Assembly (NCBI RefSeq): GCF_964355755.1
Contig: NC_092675.1
Location: forward strand, 22,918,412-22,982,411
DNA from: Antedon mediterranea
Taxonomy: Eukaryota > Echinodermata > Crinoidea > Comatulida > Antedonidae
DNA length: 64,000 bases
Reading direction: 5' to 3'
In this document: positions 13,756 to 26,000 of the stretch, in pieces
How positions within the stretch are numbered: the stretch's first letter is position 1
How the letters are laid out: each line of letters opens with the position of its first letter
Notes under the pieces: generated by a model
The model's input: the letters and a program-made list of their open reading frames with translations, nothing else
Told to the model about the DNA's origin: nothing
Database searches by the model: none
Made by a program: the position numbers and the translations under genes

Positions 13756-15846
13756 GACTAAGTTGAATATGATTGGATAAATGACAATTCCCAACGTTTA
13801 GTGTAGAATTACATAGGGGAATTGGGTTAATGATAAGTTAACAATATTCTCAACAAACAACGACGATAATTGATAAATGTGCATTTTTTTTCTACAGAAA
13901 AAAGAAATTGGAAGTTGAATACTAGAACTACAGAAAAACCATTAATAACATTTGTTCAAATTACGTCATGATCAAGAACGATATCGATTTTATTGTGCTT
14001 ACTGATCATGACGGAATTTAACAGGAGTTTTTCATTAGGAACTTTCCGGTTATTCTATAGTTGTAGGCTGAAAAATGTTCTAATTTTGTTTTTAGTAAGG
14101 AAACATTTGTATTTATCGTCGTTGTTTATGCATAGTTAATGCTTATTATCAAAAATATTAAATTAAAATTTTCCAATTATAAATATTACTAACAAAACTA
14201 AAATAACAGATAGCTTTTTATTAAACATAATAGTACAGTATTATTTTTCCAATAATAACACTCAGCTAGGTAGAATATTTTTACATATTTACAACATCAT
14301 AAAACAGTAATGTTTTACAGCCGCACACAAAAAAAAATAATTAAGTGAAATGAAATCACAAATAAAAAAATACAACAATCAAAATACAACAACACTGTAG
14401 ACATATGTGACAAGTTGCATCAAACATTTATTTTGTTTGTTGATATTTCTTTTTAATTCACTATATTACTGTTAAATTTCCCCAAATTTAAGTTATGTTA
14501 GCATTCACATACTCACCTGCTGTTAACAGTATAAATAACCTAAAAATGTAAAGTATATTATGAATTTTAATTAAATGTATGTCACACCCTAATCAATACT
14601 CCTATTGAAGGGCATCAAACAAACATATATTGTACGTTGTACATGTATTATAACAGTGTAATACTTTTCTTTTTAATTTCCCATATTCAAGTTAATTTAA
14701 AAGTTATGTTAGCAATCACATACACACGTGATAGACAGTAAGGGAAGGCGAGTCCCGTGTTCTCTGAACGTAGGGGAATGATCTGTTAGGAGCTCATTGT
14801 ACTAAGCATTATGTGGTAGGGTGGCCAGTTCCTTTCCACGCCGCCTTTTTTCTCCCTAGTATTTTCAACCAGGTACTCATTTACTACAGCTGAGTGGACT
14901 GGGAGTTGTCGGGAATTGAACCCGGGTCTATCTGTATGACAGTCAAGTGTCCTAACCACTCGGCTATTCAACTCCAAGTGATAGACAGTATACAAATAAA
15001 ATGATGTTTGCATTGCTATTTATATGTTTACAATTGTTCGAATCAATGTTTCTATTCTGTTTTTTAACTATGGGAGTTGACAGATATAGCATTGTACTTT
15101 GTTTTCTATAGTACATTTTCTTACCTACAATACAATTACATAAAGTACTTGCCAAATTAAATGTATCAAAGGTGTGAATATTCAAAATAAAGCAACTATG
15201 AATGACTACAATAGGTGCAATCACATTCAAACTCTGTATATGTAATCAAAGCTTTTAATATAGCATAGTTTTTTTTACGTCAACTAATGACAACTAACTA
15301 TTGTTGAAAGCGTTTTTGAATCGATAGATTGAAGTGAAATGTCTCTTTAAGTTAAAACAAATATATACCAGTGTAAGTTTAAGAGGATAGAATTACACTC
15401 TTTAAAAAATAAAATATAAAAAATACCTGAAATTCTGTATAATTAATAGGGGAATACAAGTCTATATAAGCAGAAAAAATGTGTAATATTATTTAGATAA
15501 TTATTATAGTAACTTAAACATTTAAGGCTATATGGCATTTTACATAAAATTATCAATTAAAGTAATTACAAGTGGCTGTGACATTTGATATACTGTCTAT
15601 ATCACAATAATACAGGTATTTTGTACTACAAAAATAATAAATAAGTAAAATAAATCAGGTCATTTTGTAGCATAAACCATTTATATTTTTACGATGATGA
15701 ATTTGACACAACAGAAAAAACAAATTGAATTGTTGTTTCCCTGATAAATAAAAACTTATAATAAAAATCTCCAGTAGCAATGTTCTACAAGTATATTGCT
15801 TGTAGGCCAGTATTCCTTAAATTTGTTGTCAAATAGTGTGGGTTGT
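13756..15846. other. Spacer between the DDA1 3' end and the neurotrophin-like gene
   Basis: AT-rich. It contains one SINE (14741-14977) and otherwise no supportable exon. It probably includes the promoter of the minus-strand neurotrophin-like gene just above 13755 and the 3' UTR of DDA1 just below 15847. Confidence 0.4.
14741..14977 (-). mobile_element. tRNA-derived SINE with 13-bp target-site duplication
   Basis: Read on the minus strand, the 5' head (14974-14903) is tRNA-like. It has an A-box (TAGCCGAGTGGTTA) and a B-box (GGTTCAATTCC), followed by ~160 bp of body that reaches GGCGAGTCCC before the poorly defined 3' end. The insertion is bracketed by the direct repeat GTGATAGACAGTA at 14728-14740 and 14978-14990. 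This marks a retrotransposed copy that is recent enough to keep an exact duplication. Confidence 0.85.
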
Positions 15847-18800
15847 CTATCCATTACTAGTTTCTTGGTTCGATTCTACTCTAGGTACTTTTCTTGCAGG
15901 TGATGAATCAGATTCTAGATTGGCATTACTTGTATCGCGTTTCTTTTGATTATTCTGGGGAGAGAAAAAAGAAATTTAGAAAGGTTGAAGAAAGACAAGG
16001 GGCGCTAGTTCCGTTTCGCACCTGTTTTTATTTCGACTTCCTTTGGACTCCAAACTTGTTAAGTAACTTATTGTGAATACCACACCTTAAAATTGGGCCT
16101 CATAAGTACTTTTATGAAGAAGAATCACATAAAAAGTAACAAATAAATCTTTTAAATTGATGATTTTACAAACATGTTTCTCGCATACCGATACTATGGA
16201 ACGCCAAAAGAGCAACTATAATAAATAGATGGTTAAAGACTCAGTGGAATGCGTCTTTTAATGCATCTATTAAATCAGCATCACTACCTAGCCTAGGTCT
16301 AAGACTAAGAGGAATATTATTTAGATCATTAAGGTATAAACCTACAGTACATGTAATATGATGATGAATTTGTCAATTTTCATTCTTAAAAGTTAACGAA
16401 AACTGTGAAAACAATGTACAGTATCAACAGTAACATTTTTGTAGCATTGACATTGACAAAATATGTTGAAATTGAACGTAATTTTCACCAATAAATGCAT
16501 GAAATATACGCATTATACCGAGTTTTTAGCCCTCTATTGTGATTGCTCTTTTGGCGCTCCATAGAAACAACAACATTGAACATGGAGTATGCGAAATTCA
16601 CGAAACGATGTGCAAGAAAAGCGTCTGTAAATTCATCAATTTAAAGGATTTATTTGTTACTTTTTGTTTGATCTCCTGCGTAAAAGTATTTTTGAAGCAT
16701 AATTCTAAGGTGTGGTATACTCACGATAAAGTTACTTAAAAAATGTTGATTCGAAATAAATGACAGGTGCGGAACTAACACCGGTTTAAGATAACCACAT
16801 ACTGGACTTTCCTATGTTAAAGACTAGAAAAGATTATTTTGTTGAGAAATTTCGGTAAACTTTCATCACTAGATTTTAATCGCTTGCACAAATATGTTGT
16901 CTAACTCAAGGTTTACAAAGATGTAATAAATATGTGGCGGTCGAGCTAATCCATGTTAAGGCCTACACTTTCACCTTAACAAAAACCATGTTTTGTAAAA
17001 TACCGTGCAAACTTTCATCTTCAATCTCAGTAAATGTTATACCTTTATAATTTAAAAAAACAAAGATGACATTTTACATTACTTTCTGGAAAAAAAAATT
17101 GATTAAAAAGTATTTAGCAGAGAAAAGACATTTTTATAACATGTAAACCATAAGGCATGAATAGAATCATATATTGTTTGAAGGTTTGCATAATGAAATC
17201 AATATGTTGATATAGGGTTTGCAGTACATATAGTTCTGAGAAGAACTGTTGAATGGAATCACAAACATGTAAGGGTAGGTTACAACAAGTTGAGGGTGGG
17301 ACCTTTTTGTATTGTATTCATTTCACTATTGTAAACTAACCTTTTTGTCCCATTGTTGATGTAGGTACCTCAGTAAAATATTAGTTTTTTCTGTTGTTAT
17401 AACTGAAAACAAAACAATACAAATTAATCTTAATAATAATAGAAATGTGATGATGTACAGGTATAACGAAAACAAGTTAAAATATGAAATAAAAATGTTC
17501 CAGATAACAGAATTGTTATTTATTATAGTTCTCAATTCAATGTAAATAACAATAGATAACAATACATATATTAATTACTATATAATTCACAGCATCTGAT
17601 TGGAAAATCATTGGGCTACAGTTATTGCCATGAAATCGAACTGCGCGTATCGGTGTTTCATCCTGAATGACATATAGCCATAGCCGACTTAGAGGATTTA
17701 CAAAGTTTAGCAACCAGTATGAAGTATGCTTTGGGAATATTTATTGCATAGCTGGAAAAGATTAGTACAGTATAATCTCTTACTACTGTTACCAAATTCA
17801 ACAATCAAAATACATTTTCAATGGTTGATACATTGCTGAAGAGAAAAGCACAATTTTACATTAGCTACAACACATTTATACCAGATTTATACCATATAAA
17901 ATTATCATTCATTTTTCAGTTGCTGGTAGTCAGACAAGAAACATAATTTGTGGCAAATACTTCATTACTGTACCTTGTTCACATGGATAGTCTTTGGTTG
18001 GTAGATAAACTGTTGGTTTTTTACTCTGAAAAAAAAATATATATATAATATCATTGATGATAATCAATTGGATTGGGAATTCTTGGAAGGAGCCATATAA
18101 AACAAATTCCATTGAAAACCAATTTTCAATACAGTGCAACACAGATTGATAATTAGTTGCTTTTATTTGTCATCTTTACATTAAGAATAGTATTACCAAC
18201 ATAATTTGTCCTCGTCTCCTCCTAGCCTAGTGATTAGTTTTTGAAAGTTGCCCTTAATTTTTTATTCTAAGCAGCCCTTCACAAGTTTTAGCTTTTTGGG
18301 TTTTGCCGCTCTTATTTATAATTAATATATCACAAACTTTTTACATATAAAAGAAAAATAATAATAATTAATTTAAAAAACAGTTATAAAAATAGCACCA
18401 AAATTGTTTTTGAAATTCCCCTCTACCATCAGTAATATTTAGTAGATTTTGATTGGCAACTGGAAACCAACCTTTTATTGGTAATTATCAACAAAATGTG
18501 TTTGTTGTTCAAATGAGTTTAATATTTCAGATTTTTCTTTCTATTTTTCAAAATTAAATTCATACTCTTTTCTACTTACCGTTGTTTTACCTGCATCACA
18601 ATGGAATCGAGTGAAGTTTCTTTCATTAAAGGAAGGTAAACTTTTTAATAATTCACTGGTGTTCTGTAAATCAAAAAAATACGGTAATTTCTTTATATAA
18701 TAAATATAAACAATTATGACAATTTGATGACTGATGTTTGAACATTTCGAAACAAAAACCAGGTATACATAGTATTGTAATAGTAAATTAGTACTTAGTA

Positions 18801-19513
18801 ATCTATTGAAGACATGTCACAATCTACACTACAGTTAAAACGATAGTAAATTACACAATGGGGGGGCACAACTTTTTCGGTTATATTGAATAGGCTGAAA
18901 ATGGCCCCCATGTTCAACTTGTTTGTGGTTCTCTCCCAATCAAAGTGTAAAAAGGGTAAATTAATTAATATTATTAATTATTATTACTCCATGCTGCTCT
19001 GCTCTGACCAGCTTCTTGCCTCACAGGCCTACTGTAGGCCCAGAGTATTTATATTAAAATAAAAAGTTCTATTATCTTACAAACAAGAAACAAGTTTCAA
19101 TATAAATTATAAATAACACTGCAACAACATGTAGAACATTTACAATATGTTGTAGAACAGACAGTCTAGTACTACTACCATCACCAGTTCTTCTAGCTTG
19201 GCTACCCTAGCCTCTAGGACCAGCCTCTAGTGTAGGGCCTAGGCATAGACCTACTTACATAGTCTCCTACCTAGTGGGCCTAGCTACAGTACAGTACTGT
19301 AGTGTATATGTAGGCCAGGCCCAGCCAGGGAGTGAGTGAGGAAGAGGGATTCCCAGGAAGAGAGGCAACAAACAAAAAAAAGCTAATCGCAAAGGCTACT
19401 ACTAGGCCTACTAGCTATGCCTATGTAATAGGTTTATTACAGTTCATTGACATCTTAATTAAGTATCATGACGATTGATGAAGCTAAGTAAATGGTAAAA
19501 TGAGTCTTACCAT
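15847..19513 (-). CDS. DDA1: DET1- and DDB1-associated protein 1
   Basis: Small core subunit of DDB1-CUL4-RBX1 (CRL4) ubiquitin ligases; it binds DDB1 and helps link substrate receptors such as DET1. Minus-strand exons: 19513-19511 (ATG, then gtaaga), 18663-18580, 18025-17974, 17402-17341 and 15954-15847 (TAG). All phases match and give 102 aa, the usual family length. Diagnostic segments: [16 protein letters not shown] near the N-terminus, [15 protein letters not shown] in the middle, then [18 protein letters not shown], nearly identical to what I recall for vertebrate DDA1. The C-terminal exon is basic and polar ([16 protein letters not shown]), as in orthologues. The 5' end lies in a CTAG/GGCC-rich tract, and two ACGCGTTTTA words sit 130-160 bp upstream of the ATG. 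The last intron carries a foldback element. The first exon contributes only the start codon; the ATG-donor arrangement is inferred from phase. Confidence 0.95.
16001..16784. mobile_element. Foldback element with ~220-bp inverted arms in the DDA1 last intron
   Basis: The left arm (16001-16215) and right arm (16542-16784) are imperfect inverted copies. The ends read GGCGCTAGTTCCG... and ...CGGAACTAACACC. The inner ends read CTATGGAACGCCAAAAGAGCAA and its inverse TTGCTCTTTTGGCGCTCCATAG. An internal pair is AAAAAGTAACAAATAAATC with its inverse at about 16648-16666. A ~325-bp AT-rich centre shows no coding capacity. Probably a non-autonomous DNA transposon that forms a long hairpin in the transcript. 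Confidence 0.75.
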
Positions 19514-19545
19514 ACTGTCAATTTACTAGGCTAGGCCCACCACCG
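19170..19545. promoter_or_regulatory. CTAG/GGCC-rich tract at the 5' end of DDA1
   Basis: Dense overlapping CTAG, TAGGCC and GGCCTA words (for example CTAGCCTCTAGGACC, GTAGGGCCTAGGC, TACTAGGCCTACTAGC) span the start codon and first intron of DDA1. They are compositionally unlike the AT-rich surroundings. Similar tracts lie at the 5' ends of SPG21 and MRPL34. Confidence 0.45.
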
Positions 19546-19635
19546 ACACTCAGCAGTCATACGTACTATGACCACCTCCCGACGATCGATTTTATAAAGG
19601 TGTCGTATATTTTTGAGTTCTGATGTCGAGTGTGT

Positions 19636-19672
19636 TCCCAACGCGTTTTAAACTTAAGCAACGCGTTTTACA
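19636..19672. promoter_or_regulatory. Paired ACGCGTTTTA motifs upstream of DDA1
   Basis: Two identical CAACGCGTTTTA words start 20 bp apart (19641 and 19661), about 130-160 bp upstream of the DDA1 ATG on the minus strand. The core ACGCGT is an MCB/E2F-like word. AACGCGTTT also occurs upstream of SPG21 (44953-44984). The promoter role is inferred from position. Confidence 0.35.
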
Positions 19673-20267
19673 AAGCTTTAAAAAAATGACCACCCATTCA
19701 TAGCCTACTGTATATTACATTTGGATTTTCAAACAAATCGAGTAGGCATACCTGTTTTCCAAAGCTATGAACTATTAAAAAACCGAGTAATTTCCTAAAA
19801 TATGTATTTTAATTAGAAATAGGCCCTAAATAACCGTAACAGCATTTTAATGTATTTTTTGTTAATGTATTTATGAGTAGGCCTATCGCAGTTTTGTTTA
19901 CGATTTTAAATACTTTTACATACTGTGTGTTTGTAGTGTGGTATGGTATCAGAACACACTATACTTTTTAATATCAAGTTTTGTATTGTAGCATACACAC
20001 ATTAGATGTGCCTTAAATCCACACATGCAGTCGAATTAAAAATATAAAATTACTATAAAAACACACATAGATAGAAACAATTACCCGAATACAGTATTAT
20101 TTAATATTCCATAACTTAGTTTGGGCATGTAAAAATCTAAGTTCATACAAAAATACACTTGCAAACTAAAATAAAAAAAAGCAAAAAACATATAATCATA
20201 AAATAAAGTTATTGACTGTACTATTAGCGGTTAGTATTGGCAACGATATTTTGAGTTAATCGGAAAT

Positions 20268-20360
20268 ATCCTTGATTCACGTCACTCCTTACAGGAATGG
20301 ATTAAAAACACACCTTTAAATTAATCCGCGATGTACACTTTGATCTCCGCCGCCATTATG
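20268..20360. repeat. Short dispersed repeat, copy 1 of 3
   Basis: Shares the layout CTTGATTCACGTCACTCCTT ... GGATTAA..ACACACCT..AATTAAT ... with copies at 22118-22195 and 22437-22512. It may be a degenerate MITE or SINE fragment. Confidence 0.5.
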
Positions 20361-20439
20361 AAATCAACATTGATGAGGAACCAATAATGATTCTATATCT
20401 GCAGTCTGTTCTATATTGTTCCATTCTTATTTCGTTTTT

Positions 20440-21165
20440 AGTCGCGTGGACGCGACTCTATAGTTCACTATGTCGGTCGGTCGGTCAGTCTGTTGGTCTG
20501 TCGGTCTGTCTGTCGGTCCGGTATCACTATGCGTTTTATCGCTTTCTGACCTTATCTTGATATCAGTTTAATCTAGCTAAGTCAATTTTTCACAGTATAT
20601 TCCTTATGGCCAGGAATCGATGTGGTTATGTTTTCACGGTGCGCAATAAAAAATTACGCGGTCTACGCACGATTTAACGAAATCACGTTTGTAATCATAT
20701 CTTCACAACCATGAATCACAATTAAATAAAATTTGGTACTCATAAATTTCAGGGCATAAATCATCATATGGCAATACAATTACGTGCGTAGCGCATGTAA
20801 CGCATGCGTACGCACGCTTAAAATTTTCAACATTTATTTTCGATGAAATAAGAGTACGTTTCAGGCAATTTTAAGCGTTTACAAAATTGCCATGAGTGCG
20901 CAATTTTTGCGCGCGCACTGCGCGTTAAATGTTATTGCGCACTCTTTTTGCCCGATTTCTGTTTTCTTGACTTACTTTTCAACTCGAAATTACGTTATAC
21001 GAGCACGTCAAAAGTGACAGGCTACGCACGTGTAAATTAAAAAAATATAAATGTTTTTAAACATTTCAACATTTTTAAACATGTTCAGTAATTTCGGTCA
21101 GTTGGTAGGTTGGTCGGTCGGTCGGTCGGTAAACACTAATGAGCACGCGACTGCAGCCATCTATA
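20440..21165. repeat. CpG-dense repeat-like block flanked by GGTC arrays
   Basis: Begins with the palindrome GTCGCGTGGACGCGAC and a (GGTC)n-type array (20473-20520). It ends with a second (GGTC)n array (21112-21130) and CACGCGACTGCAGCCAT. Between them lie many GCGTACGC and GCGCAC words in otherwise AT-rich DNA. No ORF of note. It looks like a repeat unit of its own; the class is unknown. Confidence 0.5.
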
Positions 21166-22117
21166 TGGCCTTGTTTAATGGTGTAATCACATATGCTAAC
21201 AATTATACACACAGCGAATAACTTTCACATCTTTGTAGAAAATGTAATGATAATCAGTCAAACCTGATAAACATGCTAAACAGAGTTTTGTTTATGGAAA
21301 TTAACTTTAAAGACATTATCTCTTTTCTGCTTGAAATGCACCATTTGGAAAGATAATTAAAGTATAAGTATAGGCCTGTAACATTCAGATTTATATAAGC
21401 CTACGTCTATCTTATTAATAGTGCATTCAAGTCACACAAAATAAACAAATTCTATTATCAAATAATATGTTACCGATAACTTAAAATGTATAACTAACGT
21501 TCTTCAATCAATTAAAAATATTAAATATAGGCCTTCTATATTGCTGCATTTTCAAACTTGGTGTTCTAACCTTGTTTTTAACAAGTCTTTGTTCAACTGT
21601 ATCACACATTTGGGACATGATTGAAAACAGTTTTTATTGAAATACGTTCCATCAATAATTTAAAACCATTCATTAAAAAAAATATGTTCAATAGGCCTAC
21701 TTCTGCCTAGGGGAGGTAGTTGATATTTGTTTACAAAAACAGACGCAAACATAACAAAAACTCAACGCAAGACGCAAGAGTCACAGCGCAATCAATGACT
21801 TCATCATTTAACCAAACTCATTACATATAAAATAATTCATGCATTGTTTCAAAATAGAAAAATACCAAGGTAATGTAAATAAATACTCTTTTTAACTTTT
21901 CGATTAAAAAAAAGTTTCTGCCTTTTATTGTTTTGGTTATTGTTTTCTTCTACCCATGTGACCCACTCACCTATGTCTGATTTCGCTTGAATGTGCCACA
22001 TATTTAGTTTTAAATAGTAAACACCTAATCTATAAAAATAACAAACAAATAAAGAAATTATTGCAAGTTGACAACATACAATCATGATGAATAAAAAAAG
22101 TGTTTGAATTATTGCAG

Positions 22118-22195
22118 ATATCCTTGATTCATGACGCTCCTTAAAATGGATTAATAATAGCACACCTCTTAATTTGATTTCCGTCAATTAGACGC
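22118..22195. repeat. Short dispersed repeat, copy 2 of 3
   Basis: CTTGATTCATGACGCTCCTTA, then GGATTAATAATAGCACACCTC and a TTTCCGTCA tail, matching 20268-20360 and 22437-22512. Confidence 0.5.
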
Positions 22196-22436
22196 CAATC
22201 TTTGTTTTCTCCAGGGTAATCAAAATAGCATTATTTTGGTTATACAATTGAGAACCTTGGTTATACCAACTTACTGCTTGATTTAATTTTTGTTTGAATA
22301 TAATTTATTCAGTGTAACGTGTAGTATTGTTTACATTTATTTATTTATTAAAAACAGGTTATATTAATTAATAATGTTTAGGATAATAATACGTTGTTCA
22401 GTATTATTATTGTAAGATTTTAATGGAGCGAATAAC

Positions 22437-22512
22437 AGGCACGACGCTCCCTTAAAATAGGATTAACAGCACACCTCTTAATTAACTTGCATTTATAGTT
22501 TGGTTTCCGTCA
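22437..22512. repeat. Short dispersed repeat, copy 3 of 3
   Basis: GCACGACGCTCCCTTAAAAT, then GGATTAACAGCACACCTCTT and a TTTCCGTCA tail. Closest to copy 2. Confidence 0.5.
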
Positions 22513-22866
22513 CATGAAGTTAATATAATAAGTAGGCCTATACGATAATAATACATAATAAAAAAAATTATGTTAAACCAAGGAATCTTTTCCTAATCTG
22601 GTATAAAATTTACTAAATCAAATAAATAATCAAACTAATTTGGGTGGTATCATAAATAAAAACTGTTTATTGAACAACCGATCAAGGATATATAATTACA
22701 TTCGTGTCTCGAACAATTAGGCAATATGTAATCTCAAATCTATTATACAGTATTTACAATCACAATTAATATACACGTTCAAAGAAAAATTACTGAATAA
22801 AAGTGGCTAGATCTCAATGGAGATACAAAATAAATAATCAAAAAGCTAAATCAAAACGATAAAGTA

Positions 22867-25776
22867 GCCCCTAAAATAGCCTGAACAATTTGCAGAGTTT
22901 TCGGGCAACCCCAGCCCTTCGGTGCAAGTGGTCCGGTGGCAGGAGGGGGGATATCACCACCCGAAAGGGGACAAATTGCCATCCAACTTTACTAGACCAG
23001 AATTTTCCGTAGATTACGAATATGGAAGGTAATCGATCAGGATAGGAAGCGTTTTCGCGATATAAGGGGTCAAAGTTCAAAATTGACCAATATAAAAACA
23101 TGCTATATCTCTGGAAATTCTGGACGTAGTGAGATAATTTTGGATTCAAATTGTTCACAATGTATATGTTTATATTAGCTCTAACAGAACTTTCTTTGAA
23201 AAATTTACCGGAAACCCCATTGTTAGCAATTTTGACCTTTGACCTCTTTTTGCTATATCTAAGTAACGGCAGGTCGGAGAGAATTAAAAATAGGAGCAAA
23301 TTGTTCCCAAGATATACATTTATATTCAGTATAACAGATGATATTGCTTGAAAATGACCGGAAGTGTGGTTATTAACCCTTGACATAATTGAATAAGGTT
23401 ATAAAAACATAAATTAATAAATATTTGTCGTAAGGAGCCAATTTTGGTGTCAAATTGTTCACAATATAATATATGTTTATACTTGCCATAATGCAACATT
23501 TTTTTCAAAAAGTGACTGAAACACCTATTTTTCTGTAATTTTAACCTTTGACCTGTTTTTCTCATCTAAATAATGACATGGCATAGAGATTTCTAACGGC
23601 AAATTGTTTATAATAGATATTTTTATTCAATCTAATGTTTGAAAAATACAAGTGTGATTATTGCCTTGAAATCCTGTACATAAGAGCCTATCAGGGCGGA
23701 TTTAATTCAAAGAGGTGTGGAAGGGGAATAATACTATTACTATACAGCACAATGTCTTTCTTTTGAGCAATTTCAATCAGGTATCCATCCATGTACCGGC
23801 CTTTGGGGGTTAATTTGGGTAAATCCATAAGTGTTCCTTAAGGATCGAGAGTGCACAGGCAGCTTTATTCCATGTGCCTGTCTATATAAACCCACAGTGT
23901 CACCCATTATATTTCCATTATGGGGCTTAATGTCCATCCATGGAGGACCAGCCCTTGGGTTAATTTGGGCAAATCCATAAGTGTTCCTTAAGGATCGAGA
24001 GTGCACAGGCAGCTTTATTCCATGGTTCTGCCTGTCTATATAAACCCACAGTGTCACCCATTATATTTCCATTATGGGGCTTAATGTCCATCCATGGAGA
24101 ACGACCGGCCCTTGGGTTCATTTGGGCAAATCCATAAATGTTATTTAAAGATTGAGGGTGCACATTTAGTTTTATTCCAAAGTTCATCTATGAACTATTT
24201 ACCCTATACTAATTTCTAATACAGGGCCTTATGTAGCACACCACAGAGATCCCAAAAGGGTCCTTAGAGGGTTCATTCGGGCAAATCCATATAGGTTATT
24301 TTAGAATCCTTTGTATACAGGAAACGCTTTCCTGTATGGGCCAAACTATATAAAAATTGTGGTCTGTCTGTGTAGTGAGTTGTGGATTGAGTTTGGCCAC
24401 CTGGATCTGCCTATGCCCTATCCTGTACGAATTGGTATTCTCTGGTTCTGATGAATAGTAGTTTATTTTCCAAAAACGAATATTGTAGCCCTAATAAATG
24501 CAACTGTATAGTGGCAAATCATTGAAGGTCAGCGCAACATTTTAACATCATAACATTTTAATCGTCATAATATAAATTTTATTATTTATTTTACAGTATT
24601 ATATTAATGTACATTTAAAATAATGCGCACTATAAAAAATATAAAAATACCATAACTTCACTGATCAAATAACGTGATTACATTTATGAACATTGATCTC
24701 ATAGTTTGAATAACTTTGCATTATTTAGTATATCATTTATTCAAATGTTGACCTTTGACCCATGTCAACTTGTGTAATGATAAATGTGCTCTTTTGATTG
24801 TGTATGATTGATAGATGTCTTAACAGAATGATAAAACATAACATTTTGTCTTAAATGTTAGTTTTTATTTGGTTTTAAATGCAAATTGTGTGATTGGTCA
24901 ATATTGACATTTGACCTTTAATTGCAAAGTATTTGTTTTAAAAGGCGACTGAATAACACCATACAATACATATAACCATACAAATGTATTAAAATACCAA
25001 ATTGAACTTTAATAAATTGGTTATAATACATATGTATATAATACATTGTTATAATTGGTCAATTTTGAACTTTGAACCCTTATCTCTTCCTATTCGCTTC
25101 CTATCCTGATCGAAGTTTGATTTGATTAAATACAGTATTATAATGAAATAACATAACCTTACTAATCAAATAATTTGATTACTTGTAAAACCATCAATAT
25201 CATAGTTTGGACAACTTTGCATTTATTTGTTAACTAATACGCGTATTAAAATGTTGACCTTTGACCTTATGTCAACTAATGAAATTGACCTTATGTCAAC
25301 TGATGAAATGATGTATTCGCTCTTTTACATTGCGTATGATTGATTAACAGGATGAGAAAACATCCAATTTTTATTAAATACTAGTTTTTATTTGGTTTTA
25401 TAGGTACGTTCTATGATTGGTCAATATTGACATTTGACCCTTAATCACAAAGGATTTTTTTTTCATAAGGTGATTGAATAGACACTTATAATCATAAAAA
25501 TGTAATAAAAGACCAAATTGTGCTTCAATAAATTTGTTATAATACATATACATAATACATTGTTGTAATTGGTCAATTTTGAACTTTGACCCCTTATATC
25601 TCGAAAACGCTTCCTATCCTGATCGATTTCCATATTCGTAATCTACGGAAAATTCTAGTCTAGAAAAGTTGCATGGCAATTTGTCCCCTTTCGGGTGGTG
25701 ATTCCCCCCTCCTGCCACCGGACCACTTGCACCGAAGGGCTGGGGTTGCCCGAAAACTTTGCTGAAACTGATTTTA
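22867..25776. mobile_element. 2.9-kb composite element with ~230-bp inverted ends enclosing tandem arrays
   Basis: The left end (about 22867-23095) and right end (about 25555-25776) are inverted copies. They share GTTTTCGGGCAACCCCAGCC, CGGTGCAAGTGGTCCGGTGG and the run ending TTGAACTTTGACCCCTTAT on the right arm. Inside, in order, are four degenerate ~150-bp units (CAAATTGTTC words at about 23146, 23296, 23451 and 23600), three to four ~150-bp units (23785-24290), and a ~500-bp direct duplication (about 24590-25105 and 25115-25630). No transposase ORF is visible. Most likely a non-autonomous DNA element that has captured or generated satellite-like arrays. Confidence 0.75.
23785..24290. repeat. 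~150-bp tandem repeat, 3-4 copies
   Basis: The word CCATCCATG recurs at 23785, 23933 and 24088. Each unit contains GGGCAAATCCATAAGTGTT, GAGTGCACAGGCAGC and TATAAACCCACAGTGTCACC. A fourth, degenerate unit follows to about 24290. Minus-strand ORFs here are only periodic read-through of the repeat. Confidence 0.9.
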
Positions 25777-25825
25777 GCTTCCCAATCCTCCCTAAAAACA
25801 GTACAAAGCATGTAAAGTATTATTA

Positions 25826-26000
25826 TGAATTGAATTGAATTGAATTTATTTGGAAAATCATCATAAAAAATACATACAAAGTGATAACATAAATTACGGA
25901 CATTACAAATAATACATTTATAAAAGACTTTCCAGGATAGCCCAAAAAGCTTACCAGCTTATTTCCATTGGGATCCTTCATCATGGGCCATTGTTCGAAG
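25826..26000. repeat. Possible LINE 3' end with TTGAA repeats
   Basis: A short (TTGAA)n run followed by TTTATTTGG, and AT-rich DNA that changes to ordinary sequence near the CATGGGCCATTGTTCG segment. It resembles the minus-strand 3' tail of a LINE. No protein remnant is visible, so support is weak. Confidence 0.3.

Larger units (their letters stand above)
19546..22866. other. Gene-free spacer with dispersed repeats
   Basis: No exon with plausible coding and splice sites was found. The stretch contains a CpG-dense block (20440-21165) and three related ~75-bp copies (20268, 22118, 22437). The ORF at 21849-22187 on the minus strand lacks any recognisable domain and overlaps one of those repeats. 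Confidence 0.4.

Noticed and set aside
15894-16076. Plus-strand ORF overlapping the last DDA1 exon
   Set aside because: Antisense to the DDA1 exon and running into the foldback element.
23773-24187. Two overlapping minus-strand ORFs with periodic protein sequence
   Set aside because: The periodicity comes from the ~150-bp DNA tandem repeat. There are no splice sites, and the two reading frames repeat the same text.
22867-25776. CRISPR-like or viral origin for the array region
   Set aside because: Repeat units are ~150 and ~500 bp without regular short spacers, and no viral protein is readable. A eukaryotic DNA element explains it better.
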